Shown here piece after piece: positions 1-7,517 of a DNA stretch of 46,659 bases. The stretch is from DAOUKH01 sp034420775 (GTDB lineage: Bacteria; Chloroflexota; Dehalococcoidia; SHYB01). The DNA is taken from contig DAOUKZ010000177.1 in NCBI GenBank assembly GCA_034420775.1, positions 1-46,659 of the forward strand. The letters are read 5' to 3'. Position 1 is the stretch's first letter. Each line of letters begins with the position of its first letter. The position numbers and the translations under genes are program-made. The notes below the pieces were generated by a model that searched no databases, was not told where the DNA came from, and saw only the letters and a list, made by a program, of their open reading frames with translations.

Positions 1-830
1 AGCGACTTGCAGAGCGCCTCGGACCCCTCGGCGAAGGAGCCGATGTGGTTGTAGACGAAGCGCGAGACGGAGCGGCGGCTTCCCCATCCCTGCGCGCCGG
101 CGTGGGAGGCGACGGCGGTCTTCAACTCGACGCAGCGCCGCCACAGCGGGTCGTAGTCGTAGGGGCTGTCGATGCCGAACATGTCGAGGCGGTAGGCGCG
201 CATGGCGAGGGCGGGGTCGCGCTCCGCGATGTCGGGGATGGGCCGCTTGACAGGCCGGACCATGATCGCCTTCAGGCCAAGCTCGTTGACGGCGTACTCC
301 ATCTCGTCGACGGCCTCGTCGGGGGTGTCCATCGGCATCAGCGCGGCGGGGGTGAGGCGGTCGGCGTAGGGACGGTAGAGGTCGGCGTAGAAGGTGTTGT
401 AGGCGCGGACCGCGGCGCGGCGGAGGTCAGGGTCGGCGATGTCGGGGAGGTTGCTGGCGTGGCTGGGGTACATGACGGCGAAATCGATGCCGAGCTCGTC
501 CATGCGCTCGGCGAGGAGCTTGGGGAAAGAGGCGGCGGCGCGGTCGCGGGTGTTCTTGGCGGGCTGGCCCCACCACGCCGGCACCGACGTCCAGGTGCGC
601 TGTCGCTCCTCCCTCGACATGCCCATCCAGCGGTCGGCGACGGAGGTGCGGTAGGTGAGGCCGACGCGCTCGAACTGCTCGACCATCGACGGCCCGCCGA
701 TCTCGCGGAGGCATTCGAGGACGTAGTCCTTGAGGACGGGCACAAGCTCCTGCAGGTGCCCGTCGGCGTCGACGACGGGATGCCCCAGCTTGGAGCGGAC
801 TTCCTGGGATTTCGAGGCGGCGCGGGCCAC
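1..830 (-). CDS. Amidohydrolase family protein (3' end outside window)
   Basis: Metal-dependent hydrolase of the amidohydrolase-2 (ACMSD-like) TIM-barrel family. The reading frame is open to the left edge of the window, so the C-terminus is missing. The N-terminus carries the metal-binding start of the family (HPVVDADGHLQE), and a later strand ends in AVASHAG, the usual third histidine position. The stretch YNTFYADLYRPYADRLTPAALMP minus its ends is typical of this subfamily. I chose the GTG at 830 because AAGGAG sits 6 nt upstream; an in-frame ATG at 872 has no comparable ribosome binding site. Four other members of the family lie in this window. Substrate unknown; by family, decarboxylation or hydrolysis of a ring or amide. 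Confidence 0.8.
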   Translation of the reverse strand, partial: MARAASKSQEVRSKLGHPVVDADGHLQELVPVLKDYVLECLREIGGPSMVEQFERVGLTYRTSVADRWMGMSREERQRTWTSVPAWWGQPAKNTRDRAAASFPKLLAERMDELGIDFAVMYPSHASNLPDIADPDLRRAAVRAYNTFYADLYRPYADRLTPAALMPMDTPDEAVDEMEYAVNELGLKAIMVRPVKRPIPDIAERDPALAMRAYRLDMFGIDSPYDYDPLWRRCVELKTAVASHAGAQGWGSRRSVSRFVYNHIGSFAEGSEALCKS

Positions 831-906
831 GCGGCTCTCCTTCGCCCCTGGCCACGCCGGGGGCGGCGCCATTCTAGCAAACGGGCCGGCGCCGGGCTGG
901 GTCGAC

Positions 907-2028
907 TTAGGGCGACTGGGCGTCCGTCAGGGAATAGCTGGTGCTCCGCCCGCCCTTGGCGCTCCGAGCGAGTATGCCGAGGTCCACGAGGGCCGTCATG
1001 TCCCGAAGGGCGGTGTCCTGGGATGATTTCGTCAGTTGCGCCCACCGGGTTGTCGTCAGCTTGCCGTCGAAGCCGTCAAGGAGGCGGTTGAGCATCAGGC
1101 GCTGGCGCGCATTGATTGGAAGCCCCGCAGTCCGCTCCCAGAACCGGGCCTTCGCCAATACCGCGCCGAGCTGCGCCTCGGCTCCCTCGATGGCCCGGCC
1201 GAGGCATTGAACGAACCAAGCCATCCATGCGGATACGTCCGTTGTTCCCTTCTGCGTGTGCTCCAGCATCCTGTAGTAGTCGGCCCGGTCCCGGCGGATT
1301 TGCGACGACATGCTGTAGAAGCGTTGCGGGCCACCCTCGGAGCGGGCCAGAGCCATGTCCGCGATGGCCCTGGCGACGCGCCCGTTGCCGTCGTCGAAGG
1401 GGTGGACGGTCACGAACCAAAGGTGGGCCAAGCCGGCCTTGAGCACGTCGTCGGTGGCGGCGGGGGCATTGAACCAGTCCAGAAAGCTCTGCACTTCTTC
1501 GTCGAGCCTGGCCGCCGCGGGAGCCTCGAAGTGCACCCGTTCTCGGCCGATGGGGCCGGAGACGACCTGCATGGGGCCCGTGCGGTCGTCTCGCCATGCG
1601 CCGACGGTGATCGGCCTGAGGCCACTGCGGCCCGTAGGAAAGAGCGCCGCGTGCCAACCGAACAGGCGCTCCTGAGTCAGAGGCTGGTCGTAGTGCTCCG
1701 TTGCGTCAAGCATCAACTCGACGATGCCGTCGACGTTGCGGTCGACGGGGCTCAGACCGCCGACATCCATACCGAGGCGCCGGCCCACGGATGACCGGAC
1801 CTGCTCCGCGTCAAGGAATTCACCCTCGATTTCGCTGGTCGTCACGACATCCTCGGTCAGCGTGTTGAGCAAGGCCTCCCTGCGAAGGTCGAAGCCAAGC
1901 GCCTCCATCTGGCCCAGGAGCCGGCCTTGCCGGTGCCGGACCGCGGCGAGTTGATCGGCGATTTCCTCTCGCCGCCAGTGAAGGCGAGGCCAATCGGGCT
2001 GCTCGTGGATGTATATACTCCGCAGCAT
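907..2028 (-). CDS. Fic family protein (DUF4172 N-terminus, winged-helix C-terminus)
   Basis: Fic proteins transfer AMP (or another nucleotide moiety) to a hydroxyl side chain of a target protein. The core motif HPFDDGNGRVAR at about residues 209-220 is complete, including the catalytic His and the Asn/Arg of the nucleotide pocket. An inhibitory-helix motif TSEIEG at 64-69 fits (S/T)xxxE(G/N), so the enzyme is probably auto-inhibited by its own N-terminal helix. The first 80 residues match the DUF4172 type, and the last 70 look like a winged helix. The length of 373 aa is normal for this class. The start codon lies in the loop of an inverted repeat and only about 9 nt from a TATAAT element, so the mRNA may be nearly leaderless. 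It is divergent from a HicA/HicB-like pair that shares the same operator boxes. Confidence 0.92.
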   Translation of the reverse strand: MLRSIYIHEQPDWPRLHWRREEIADQLAAVRHRQGRLLGQMEALGFDLRREALLNTLTEDVVTTSEIEGEFLDAEQVRSSVGRRLGMDVGGLSPVDRNVDGIVELMLDATEHYDQPLTQERLFGWHAALFPTGRSGLRPITVGAWRDDRTGPMQVVSGPIGRERVHFEAPAAARLDEEVQSFLDWFNAPAATDDVLKAGLAHLWFVTVHPFDDGNGRVARAIADMALARSEGGPQRFYSMSSQIRRDRADYYRMLEHTQKGTTDVSAWMAWFVQCLGRAIEGAEAQLGAVLAKARFWERTAGLPINARQRLMLNRLLDGFDGKLTTTRWAQLTKSSQDTALRDMTALVDLGILARSAKGGRSTSYSLTDAQSP

Positions 2029-2112
2029 TTGCGGATATTATAGCCTGTATTCTCCGCAAATTGCCAAGTTTCTCCGCACACGGTGCGGAGAATACACGGC
2101 CTATTCTCCGCA
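2014..2112. promoter_or_regulatory. Shared Fic/HicA operator region with repeated TTCTCCGCA boxes
   Basis: Two inverted repeats have the same geometry, arm-N5-arm: TCCGCA/TGCGGA at 2019-2035 around the Fic start codon, and TTCTCCGCA/TGCGGAGAA at 2070-2092. Extra half sites lie at 2047-2058 (GTATTCTCCGCA) and 2101-2112 (CTATTCTCCGCA). A minus-strand TATAAT at 2042-2037, with a weak TTGGCA at 2067-2062 (19-nt spacer), would drive fic, so bound protein would cover the promoter. The repeats and hexamers are seen directly; the regulator (perhaps the Fic winged helix) is inference. Confidence 0.75.
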
Positions 2113-2154
2113 GCTTCGCAATTGGGCCTCATTGGCTTGGGATGGGTGCAAGGC

Positions 2155-2373
2155 GTGATCCTTGTCTCACTGAGGAAGATTCGGCAGGAAGACGCGGTGA
2201 AGGCCTTCGTCCGGCTGGGCGGTGAAGAGCGCAGGGGCAAAGGCAGCCACCGTGTTGTCAACCTAAAGGGGTACAATCTCTCGGTACCGGCGGGAGTTCT
2301 CAAGATTGGGCTGCTGAAGCACCTGATCAGGCTGGCGGATGTGACTGAACGAGAGTTCCTGAACAAGGTCTAG
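2155..2373 (+). CDS. hicA: HicA-like mRNA interferase toxin
   Basis: Small basic protein of about 72 aa with the HicA double-stranded-RNA-binding-like pattern: a helix (RQEDAVKAFVRLGG), the conserved GKGSHRVV with the catalytic-type His, a strand NLSVPAG, and a C-terminal helix LLKHLIRLADVTEREFL. HicA toxins cleave mRNA during stress. The frame is open back to a GTG at 2083 inside the operator region; GTG 2155 gives a family-like length and is preferred, GTG 2146 is also possible, and none has a strong ribosome binding site. The gene is followed 21 bp later by a HicB-like antitoxin gene. It is less GC-rich than the catabolic genes around it, in keeping with a mobile toxin-antitoxin module. 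Confidence 0.72.
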   Translation: MILVSLRKIRQEDAVKAFVRLGGEERRGKGSHRVVNLKGYNLSVPAGVLKIGLLKHLIRLADVTEREFLNKV

Positions 2374-2394
2374 CAGGGCTGTGAGGAAGCGGCT

Positions 2395-2604
2395 ATGAAG
2401 ACGATCGAAATGACCGGCGCCTTGTCGAAGTTCACGGTCCTCGTTCATGAGGGAGAAGAAGGCGAGACCGGCTACTGGGGCGAAGTCGTCGAACTGCCCG
2501 GCTGTGTCTCACAGGGCGAAACGATCGCGGAGCTCAAGGTGAACATGGGTGAGGCGATCGAGGCGGTGCTGCAACACTCCGTCACTGGCGCCGTCGAGTC
2601 TTAA
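2395..2604 (+). CDS. hicB: HicB-like antitoxin
   Basis: A 69-aa protein with the HicB partial RNase-H-fold signature: strand FTVLVHEGEEGETGYWGEVVELPG without its ends, then GCVSQGETIAELKVNMGEAIEAVL. HicB binds and neutralises HicA. The start ATG is preceded by GAGGAAG at a good distance. There is no C-terminal DNA-binding domain (Arc- or HTH-type) as in longer HicB proteins, so repression must rely on another protein. The neighbouring Fic protein is a candidate because both gene sets share operator boxes. It is the second gene of the pair with hicA, in toxin-then-antitoxin order. Confidence 0.78.
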   Translation: MKTIEMTGALSKFTVLVHEGEEGETGYWGEVVELPGCVSQGETIAELKVNMGEAIEAVLQHSVTGAVES

Positions 2605-2648
2605 CGGTTCGAGCTGCCCTTCACCAGCGGCTGAATCTTCGCAAGACA

Positions 2649-2673
2649 TCTCCGCTTTGCATGCGGAGAATAG
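2649..2673. promoter_or_regulatory. Third TTCTCCGCA-type palindrome downstream of hicB
   Basis: TCTCCGC at 2649-2655 and GCGGAGA at 2663-2669, continuing to GAATAG at 2673, form an inverted repeat of the same type as those in the fic/hicA intergenic region. It stands 45 bp after the hicB stop and 40 bp before the TATAAT of the next gene. It could mark the right edge of the island or place the CoA-transferase gene under the same regulator. Confidence 0.6.
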
Positions 2674-2712
2674 CCGCCTATCCTCCTCACCCCCTCCTGC
2701 GCCCTCCTTGGG

Positions 2713-2718
2713 TATAAT
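2713..2718 (+). promoter_or_regulatory. Perfect -10 hexamer before the first double CoA-transferase
   Basis: TATAAT at 2713-2718, 45 nt before the ATG at 2763, in otherwise GC-rich DNA. No convincing -35 element is seen at 16-18 nt, so the promoter may need an activator. Confidence 0.5.
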
Positions 2719-2762
2719 CCCGGCGCGTCCACAGCATCACGCCACGCCGAGGTATTTCCGCC

Positions 2763-5216
2763 ATGCCGTCTTCCCTGCCGCTGGAGAGCGTCAACGTCCT
2801 CGACTTGAGCCGCGACGTGGCGGGGGCGTATTGCACGAAGCTGCTGGCCGATTTGGGTGCGACGGTGCTGATGGCGGAGCCACCGGGCGGGCATCCGGCG
2901 CGCTCTGAGGGGCCCTTCCCCGGCGGCGTTCCTCACGCGGAGAAGAGCGGACTGTTCATCTACCTTGCGTCGAACAAGCGGAGCGTGGCCGTGGACGTGG
3001 AGACGGCGGCGGGGCGCGACCGCGCCGCCGAGCTCGCCGCGGACGCCGACCTCGTCGTCGAGAGCATGGCGCCGGGCAAGGTCGACGAGCTCGGCCTGGG
3101 CTACGACCGGCTTAGCGCGGGTCACGACGCGTTGGTGATGACGTCGGTGACGCCGTATGGCCAATACGGGCCCTACCGCGACTGGCAATCGGAGGAGATC
3201 GTCGGGTGGGCGCTCAGCGGCTATCTTTATTTTGGCGGCGACCCGGAGCGGGAGCCGCTGATGGTGCATAACCGGCAGGCCGACCTGCACGGAGGGTCTC
3301 ACGGCGCGCTCGGCTCACTGGCGGCGCTGTGGTGGGCGCGAAGGACGGGCCAGGGGCAGTACGTCGACGTGTCGAGCTTCGAGGCGATGCTCACCGCGCA
3401 CATCTGGACGACGACGATGTGGACGCAGCTGGGCGCGGTGATGGAACGCACCGGCTCCGACGTGATGAAGTGCCGCGACGGGTGGATTCACTTCCTGTCG
3501 ATGGCCGCCAGCCCCGAGCTGTTCGTCATGATCGACAAGCCCGAAATGATGGACGATCCCCGATTCCAAGACCGCGCGGGGTGGATGGCCGCCCAGCCGG
3601 AGATCCAGGCCCTGATCGCCGAGTGGTGCCTGGGCCAGAACAAGGAAGACGTGTGGCGTCTGGGCCAAGACCTCCGCATCCCCTGCGCCCCGGTCTACGA
3701 CGCCGCCGACCTTGCCGCGTCGGAGCACCTCAAGGAGCGCGGCTTCTGGTGGGAGATCGACCACCCCGAGGCGGGGAAGGTCGTCGTGCCGGGCGCGCCG
3801 TACCTCGTCGACGGCGAGACGTTGAAGCCGCGCGGGCCCGCGCCGCGAGTCGGCGAGCACGCCGAAGGCTGGCCGGCGGACCGCCGCGGCCGTTCAGCTC
3901 CGTCCAAGATCACGGCGTTCCGCACGCCCATCGAGCCCGACCCCAAGCCGGAGATGCCGCTGCCGCTGCAGGGCGTGCGCATCATCGAGGTGACGAACAA
4001 CTGGGCGGGGCCGGTGGCGGGCCGCAACCTTGGGGACATGGGCGCGGAGATCATCAAGGTGGAGTCGCCGCAGCGCATCGCGGCTCGGCAGGGGCATTAC
4101 ACCGGGAACCAACCGTTCCGCTATCACTGGAACCGTGTCTCCTATAACTGCAAGATGAATCGCAGCAAGTACGGCGTCACGCCGGACCTCTCGATGCCGG
4201 AAGGGCGCGACCTCTTCCTTGAGTTGGTCAAGGACGCCGACATCGTCATCGAGAACAACAGTCCGCGAGTGATGCGAAACCTCAACCTCACCTACGACGT
4301 ACTCCGCGAGATCAACCCGCGCCTGATCATGCTGCAGATCGCGGCGTATGGGCAGACGGGGCCGAACACCGACTTCATCGCCTACGGGGCGAACATCGAG
4401 GCCGCGAGCGGGCTGGCCTCGGTGACCGGCTATGCCGATGACGAGCGGCCCTACCGCACCGGCTATTTCTACGCCGACCCGGTCACCGCGACCCACGCGT
4501 CGACGGCGATCCTGGCCGCGCTCCACCGACGCGAGCAGACCGGCGAGGGGATGTACATCGACCTCTCGCTCCAGGAGAACGGGATTTCCTTCCTCCCGCA
4601 GTCGATGATCGACTACACGATGAACGGGAAGCTGCCCGAACGGCGGGGCAACCGGCACAGCGTCCACGCGCCGCAGGGCGTCTACCGCACCATCGGCGAG
4701 GACATGTGGCTGAGCCTCTGCGTGCGCTCCGACGACGACTGGCGGCGGCTCGCCGACGTGATCGGCGACGACCGGCTGCGCGACGAGCGCTTCGCGAACG
4801 AGGAGTCGCGCCGCGCCCACCACGACGAGATCGACGGCGTGATCTCCGGCTGGGCCCTTGCGTACGACCACAATGAGGCGTCGGCGATCCTGCAGGAGGC
4901 GGGCATTCCCGCGGCGCCGGTGCTCATGAACTGGGAAATGGTGAGCAACCTGCACGCCTATGCCCGCGACTTCTACGTGATCGTGCCGCAGCGCTCGATG
5001 GGAGCGTGGCCCTATCCGGGCATCACCTGGCATTTCTCGAAGACGCCCACGGAGATTCGTCTGTCAGCGCCCGACTTCGGCGAGCACAACCGCCTCGTGT
5101 TCGGCGACTACATGGGCTTGAGCGAAGAGCAGATCGACGACTTCTACGACCGGCGAGTCATGGCCGATCTGCCCCCCGAGGAGTTCCTCCCGCCGCCGCC
5201 TGCGTACCGGCCGTAG
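2763..5216 (+). CDS. Double-domain CaiB/BaiF (class III) CoA-transferase
   Basis: An 817-aa protein made of two CaiB/BaiF CoA-transferase domains, about residues 1-380 and 400-790, each beginning with the family start (NVLDLSRDVAG; RIIEVTNNWAGP). Class III transferases move CoA between organic acids through an aspartyl-CoA anhydride. The catalytic Asp position in the VDVSxxD motif is Glu in both halves (VDVSSFE, Glu207; IDLSLQE, Glu605), so the mechanism may be altered. Ordinary family members are about 400 aa and form interlocked dimers; this fusion could be an internal pseudo-dimer. The GAGGT upstream supports the ATG. Its stop is one base from the stop of the convergent lipoprotein gene. 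Substrate unknown. Confidence 0.9.
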   Translation: MPSSLPLESVNVLDLSRDVAGAYCTKLLADLGATVLMAEPPGGHPARSEGPFPGGVPHAEKSGLFIYLASNKRSVAVDVETAAGRDRAAELAADADLVVESMAPGKVDELGLGYDRLSAGHDALVMTSVTPYGQYGPYRDWQSEEIVGWALSGYLYFGGDPEREPLMVHNRQADLHGGSHGALGSLAALWWARRTGQGQYVDVSSFEAMLTAHIWTTTMWTQLGAVMERTGSDVMKCRDGWIHFLSMAASPELFVMIDKPEMMDDPRFQDRAGWMAAQPEIQALIAEWCLGQNKEDVWRLGQDLRIPCAPVYDAADLAASEHLKERGFWWEIDHPEAGKVVVPGAPYLVDGETLKPRGPAPRVGEHAEGWPADRRGRSAPSKITAFRTPIEPDPKPEMPLPLQGVRIIEVTNNWAGPVAGRNLGDMGAEIIKVESPQRIAARQGHYTGNQPFRYHWNRVSYNCKMNRSKYGVTPDLSMPEGRDLFLELVKDADIVIENNSPRVMRNLNLTYDVLREINPRLIMLQIAAYGQTGPNTDFIAYGANIEAASGLASVTGYADDERPYRTGYFYADPVTATHASTAILAALHRREQTGEGMYIDLSLQENGISFLPQSMIDYTMNGKLPERRGNRHSVHAPQGVYRTIGEDMWLSLCVRSDDDWRRLADVIGDDRLRDERFANEESRRAHHDEIDGVISGWALAYDHNEASAILQEAGIPAAPVLMNWEMVSNLHAYARDFYVIVPQRSMGAWPYPGITWHFSKTPTEIRLSAPDFGEHNRLVFGDYMGLSEEQIDDFYDRRVMADLPPEEFLPPPPAYRP

Positions 5217-5217
5217 G

Positions 5218-5649
5218 TTACTCCGGGGGCTCGCGAAAGCCTTCGGCGTCTACGACCAGGCGCCAGCCGTTGTCGACGAGGGCTTCCTTGCTGACGCGCT
5301 GGAAGGCCAGGGTGTCGCTTCCCCGTATGAGGACGAAGACGTAGGTGTCGAGGTCGACGGCGTCGGCGATGGCGATCTCGGTCTCGGCTAGCGCGGGGAG
5401 GTAGGCGAAGTTCGTGGTGACACCGTCCGACGTGATCTTCAGCTCTTGGGCGTTGACGTCGAGCAGGCGGAAGATGAACTGTTCGTCGGCGTTATTCTCG
5501 AGCGTGAAGACCTGATCGACCGGCTGGGGGACGGGCGTCGCGGTCGGCTCGACCGTCGGCGCGGCCGTTGGGTCGCCGCCGCCGCAGGCCGCGGCGAGGA
5601 GCAAGACGATTGCGGCGGCGAGCGCCGCCCGCGCTGCGGTCAGGGTCAT
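5218..5649 (-). CDS. Small putative lipoprotein
   Basis: A 143-aa protein with a lipoprotein-type signal: positive N-terminus, hydrophobic core AAAIVLLLAAA and a cysteine at residue 22, followed by a Gly/Asp and a Thr/Pro-rich linker (PTVEPTATPVPQP), then a compact 100-aa domain rich in strands. It should be anchored on the outer face of the membrane. No enzyme motif is visible and I do not recognise the domain. The frame stays open upstream of this ATG, but the signal peptide fixes the start. It ends tail-to-tail with the CoA-transferase gene and follows an SDR gene on the same strand after about 30 bp. Confidence 0.75.
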   Translation of the reverse strand: MTLTAARAALAAAIVLLLAAACGGGDPTAAPTVEPTATPVPQPVDQVFTLENNADEQFIFRLLDVNAQELKITSDGVTTNFAYLPALAETEIAIADAVDLDTYVFVLIRGSDTLAFQRVSKEALVDNGWRLVVDAEGFREPPE

Positions 5650-5678
5650 TCGCGCGAAGCCTCGGAGACGCTCATGGC

Positions 5679-6557
5679 CTAGGCGAGCATCTCCCGCGCG
5701 GCCGCGGCGAGGTCGTCCACGTCCCAGCGCTCCTTCTCCGTTTGCCGCGACGGCTCTCGGACTGGAGACATGACGGCGACGCTTTGCCGCTCCATCTCGA
5801 AGGCGAGCCCGGTGACGTCCTTCGATGCGTCGCTTGCCAGATAGACCACGATCGGCGCGATGTCCTCCGGCTGCGCCATCGTCGCAGCGAAGGCGTTCAC
5901 TTCCTCCTTGGGCATCCCCTCCACGGTGTGCAGCGATTCGAGGAAGTGGTCGACGGCGCGAGTCTGGGTGAGTCCGGGCGCGACGGCGTTCACTCGTACG
6001 CCGAACGGCTCCATCTCCAGCGACAGCGTGCGCATGAGCCCGAAGATCGCGCCCTTCGACGCGCCGTAGGCCCCGAGCCGGGTGACGCCCATGTAGTACG
6101 CCCCCGACGTGATGTTGATGATCGACCCCGACCGCTGTTCCTTCATCACCTTGGCCGCGTGCGCCGAGCAGTTGAACTGGCCGTGGACGTGGACGTCGAT
6201 TGTGGCCCGCCAGTCCTCTGGACTGAGGTTGTAGAGATAGTCGCGGCGGTCCATGCCGGCGTTGGTGACGATGACGTCGAGCTTGCCAAAGGCGTCGACG
6301 GCGCCGCGGACGATCTCGCCGGCCTGCTCGTAGTCGGTGACGTCGTGGTAGTCGGTGATCGCCGTGCCACCGGCGGCGGTGATCGCGGCAACCGTCTCGT
6401 CGGCGGGCGTGGCGTCGGCGCCATGGCCGGAGAGATCGGAGCCGAGGTCGTTGACCACCACCGACGCGCCCTCGACGGCCAGCGCGACGGCGTAGGCGCG
6501 GCCGAGTCCGCGTCCCGCTCCGGTCACCACGGCGGCCTTGCCTTCGAGGCGTTTCAT
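5679..6557 (-). CDS. SDR family NAD(P)-dependent oxidoreductase
   Basis: A 292-aa classical short-chain dehydrogenase. TGAGRGLG at 12-19 binds the cofactor, VTNAG follows at about 97-101, and the catalytic Ser151, Tyr164 and Lys168 lie in NITSGAYY and YGASK. A Rossmann-type acidic residue (VVVNDLG) suggests NAD preference. It resembles the FabG or multifunctional-enzyme-type dehydrogenases that oxidise 3-hydroxyacyl-CoA. The C-terminal tail of about 45 residues is longer than in FabG. GGAG lies 8 nt before the ATG. It is 14 bp downstream of an epimerase-like gene on the same strand, so probably co-transcribed. Confidence 0.9.
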   Translation of the reverse strand: MKRLEGKAAVVTGAGRGLGRAYAVALAVEGASVVVNDLGSDLSGHGADATPADETVAAITAAGGTAITDYHDVTDYEQAGEIVRGAVDAFGKLDVIVTNAGMDRRDYLYNLSPEDWRATIDVHVHGQFNCSAHAAKVMKEQRSGSIINITSGAYYMGVTRLGAYGASKGAIFGLMRTLSLEMEPFGVRVNAVAPGLTQTRAVDHFLESLHTVEGMPKEEVNAFAATMAQPEDIAPIVVYLASDASKDVTGLAFEMERQSVAVMSPVREPSRQTEKERWDVDDLAAAAREMLA

Positions 6558-6571
6558 GGTGAAGTCTCCAG

Positions 6572-7495
6572 TTAGTCGACGGCGAGGCGTTGGTCTTGCG
6601 GCGCGGCCTCGACCATGCGCCGCATCCCCTCGCGCCAGGGCACCTTCGTCCTGCCGATGAGCCGGTGCATGAGGGTGGTGTCGCAGCTGTTGCCCGCGAT
6701 GAAGTCGTCGGTATAGCGGAACTTGGGCTCGATGCCGAGCAGCTCTCCGATGTACTCACACCAGTCCTCGGCGGCGACGGTCTCGCTGCCGCACCAGTTG
6801 ACCACGGTGGCGGGGGTGGTGGCGACCTCGCAGAACGCCTGCGCCTGCTCAATGATGTCGTCTTCGTAGACCGGGTTGTAGTTGTTGGGCCGCTCCGCCC
6901 GGAGGGGAATCTCCTTGCTCGCCTTCATCAGGTTCATGTGCATGGCGGGGAGGCCGCCGTTGGGGCCGTAGGGAACGTTGAGACGGGCGATGATCGTGGG
7001 GAGCCCGAACTCGGAGGAGACGAAGCGGGCGACGGCCTCGCCGCAGAGCTTCGACGGCCCGTAGGTCGGCGCCATGGAGGCCATGGTCTGGCTCATGAGC
7101 GGGCTGTCCTCGCCGTAGGGCGGGTCTTCGGGGCCACCGTAGACGGCGGTGGTCCCGCAGTGGAAGAAGGCCTTGGCCTTACGGGTGTGGTACATGAGGT
7201 GCCCCACGCCCTCGCCGTTGACCTTGATGGCGTGGTCGAAACTCGGCCGGGTGCGCCCCGTCTGGAAGGCGAAGTGGAGGACGTGGGTGTAGTCGTCGGG
7301 GACGTGGCCCAGGTCGTCGAGGGCGTAGTCGCCCTTGATGCACCGGATGCCGAGGGACTCCAGACGCTCACGCGAGCCCTCGGCGGTGAAGCGGGCCAGG
7401 GCGTGGACCTCGTTGTTCGGCGCCAAGGCTCTGGCCACCGGAAAGGCGACCTGGCCGGTCGCACCGGTGATCAGAATCTTGGCGTCTTGCAGCAT
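6572..7495 (-). CDS. NAD-dependent epimerase/dehydratase-type extended SDR
   Basis: A 307-aa extended SDR. It starts with the nucleotide-binding TGATGQVAFPVA and has the active-site pair in the YGPSK motif, with an aromatic-rich C-terminal substrate domain. Family members act on nucleotide sugars or on hydroxy/keto substrates; the sequence does not choose between them. The gene lies between a D-aminoacylase-like gene (22 bp upstream) and an SDR gene (14 bp downstream), so a three-gene operon read right to left is likely. No strong ribosome binding site precedes the ATG. Confidence 0.85.
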   Translation of the reverse strand: MLQDAKILITGATGQVAFPVARALAPNNEVHALARFTAEGSRERLESLGIRCIKGDYALDDLGHVPDDYTHVLHFAFQTGRTRPSFDHAIKVNGEGVGHLMYHTRKAKAFFHCGTTAVYGGPEDPPYGEDSPLMSQTMASMAPTYGPSKLCGEAVARFVSSEFGLPTIIARLNVPYGPNGGLPAMHMNLMKASKEIPLRAERPNNYNPVYEDDIIEQAQAFCEVATTPATVVNWCGSETVAAEDWCEYIGELLGIEPKFRYTDDFIAGNSCDTTLMHRLIGRTKVPWREGMRRMVEAAPQDQRLAVD

Positions 7496-7517
7496 TGAAG
7501 GGCCGCGCCGGGGTGCG

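Noticed and set aside
45..1091. Long plus-strand frame opposite the first amidohydrolase and the fic end
   Set aside because: It is composed of Gly/Val/Asp-rich sequence typical of the reverse strand of GC-rich genes; the minus strand carries recognisable domains.
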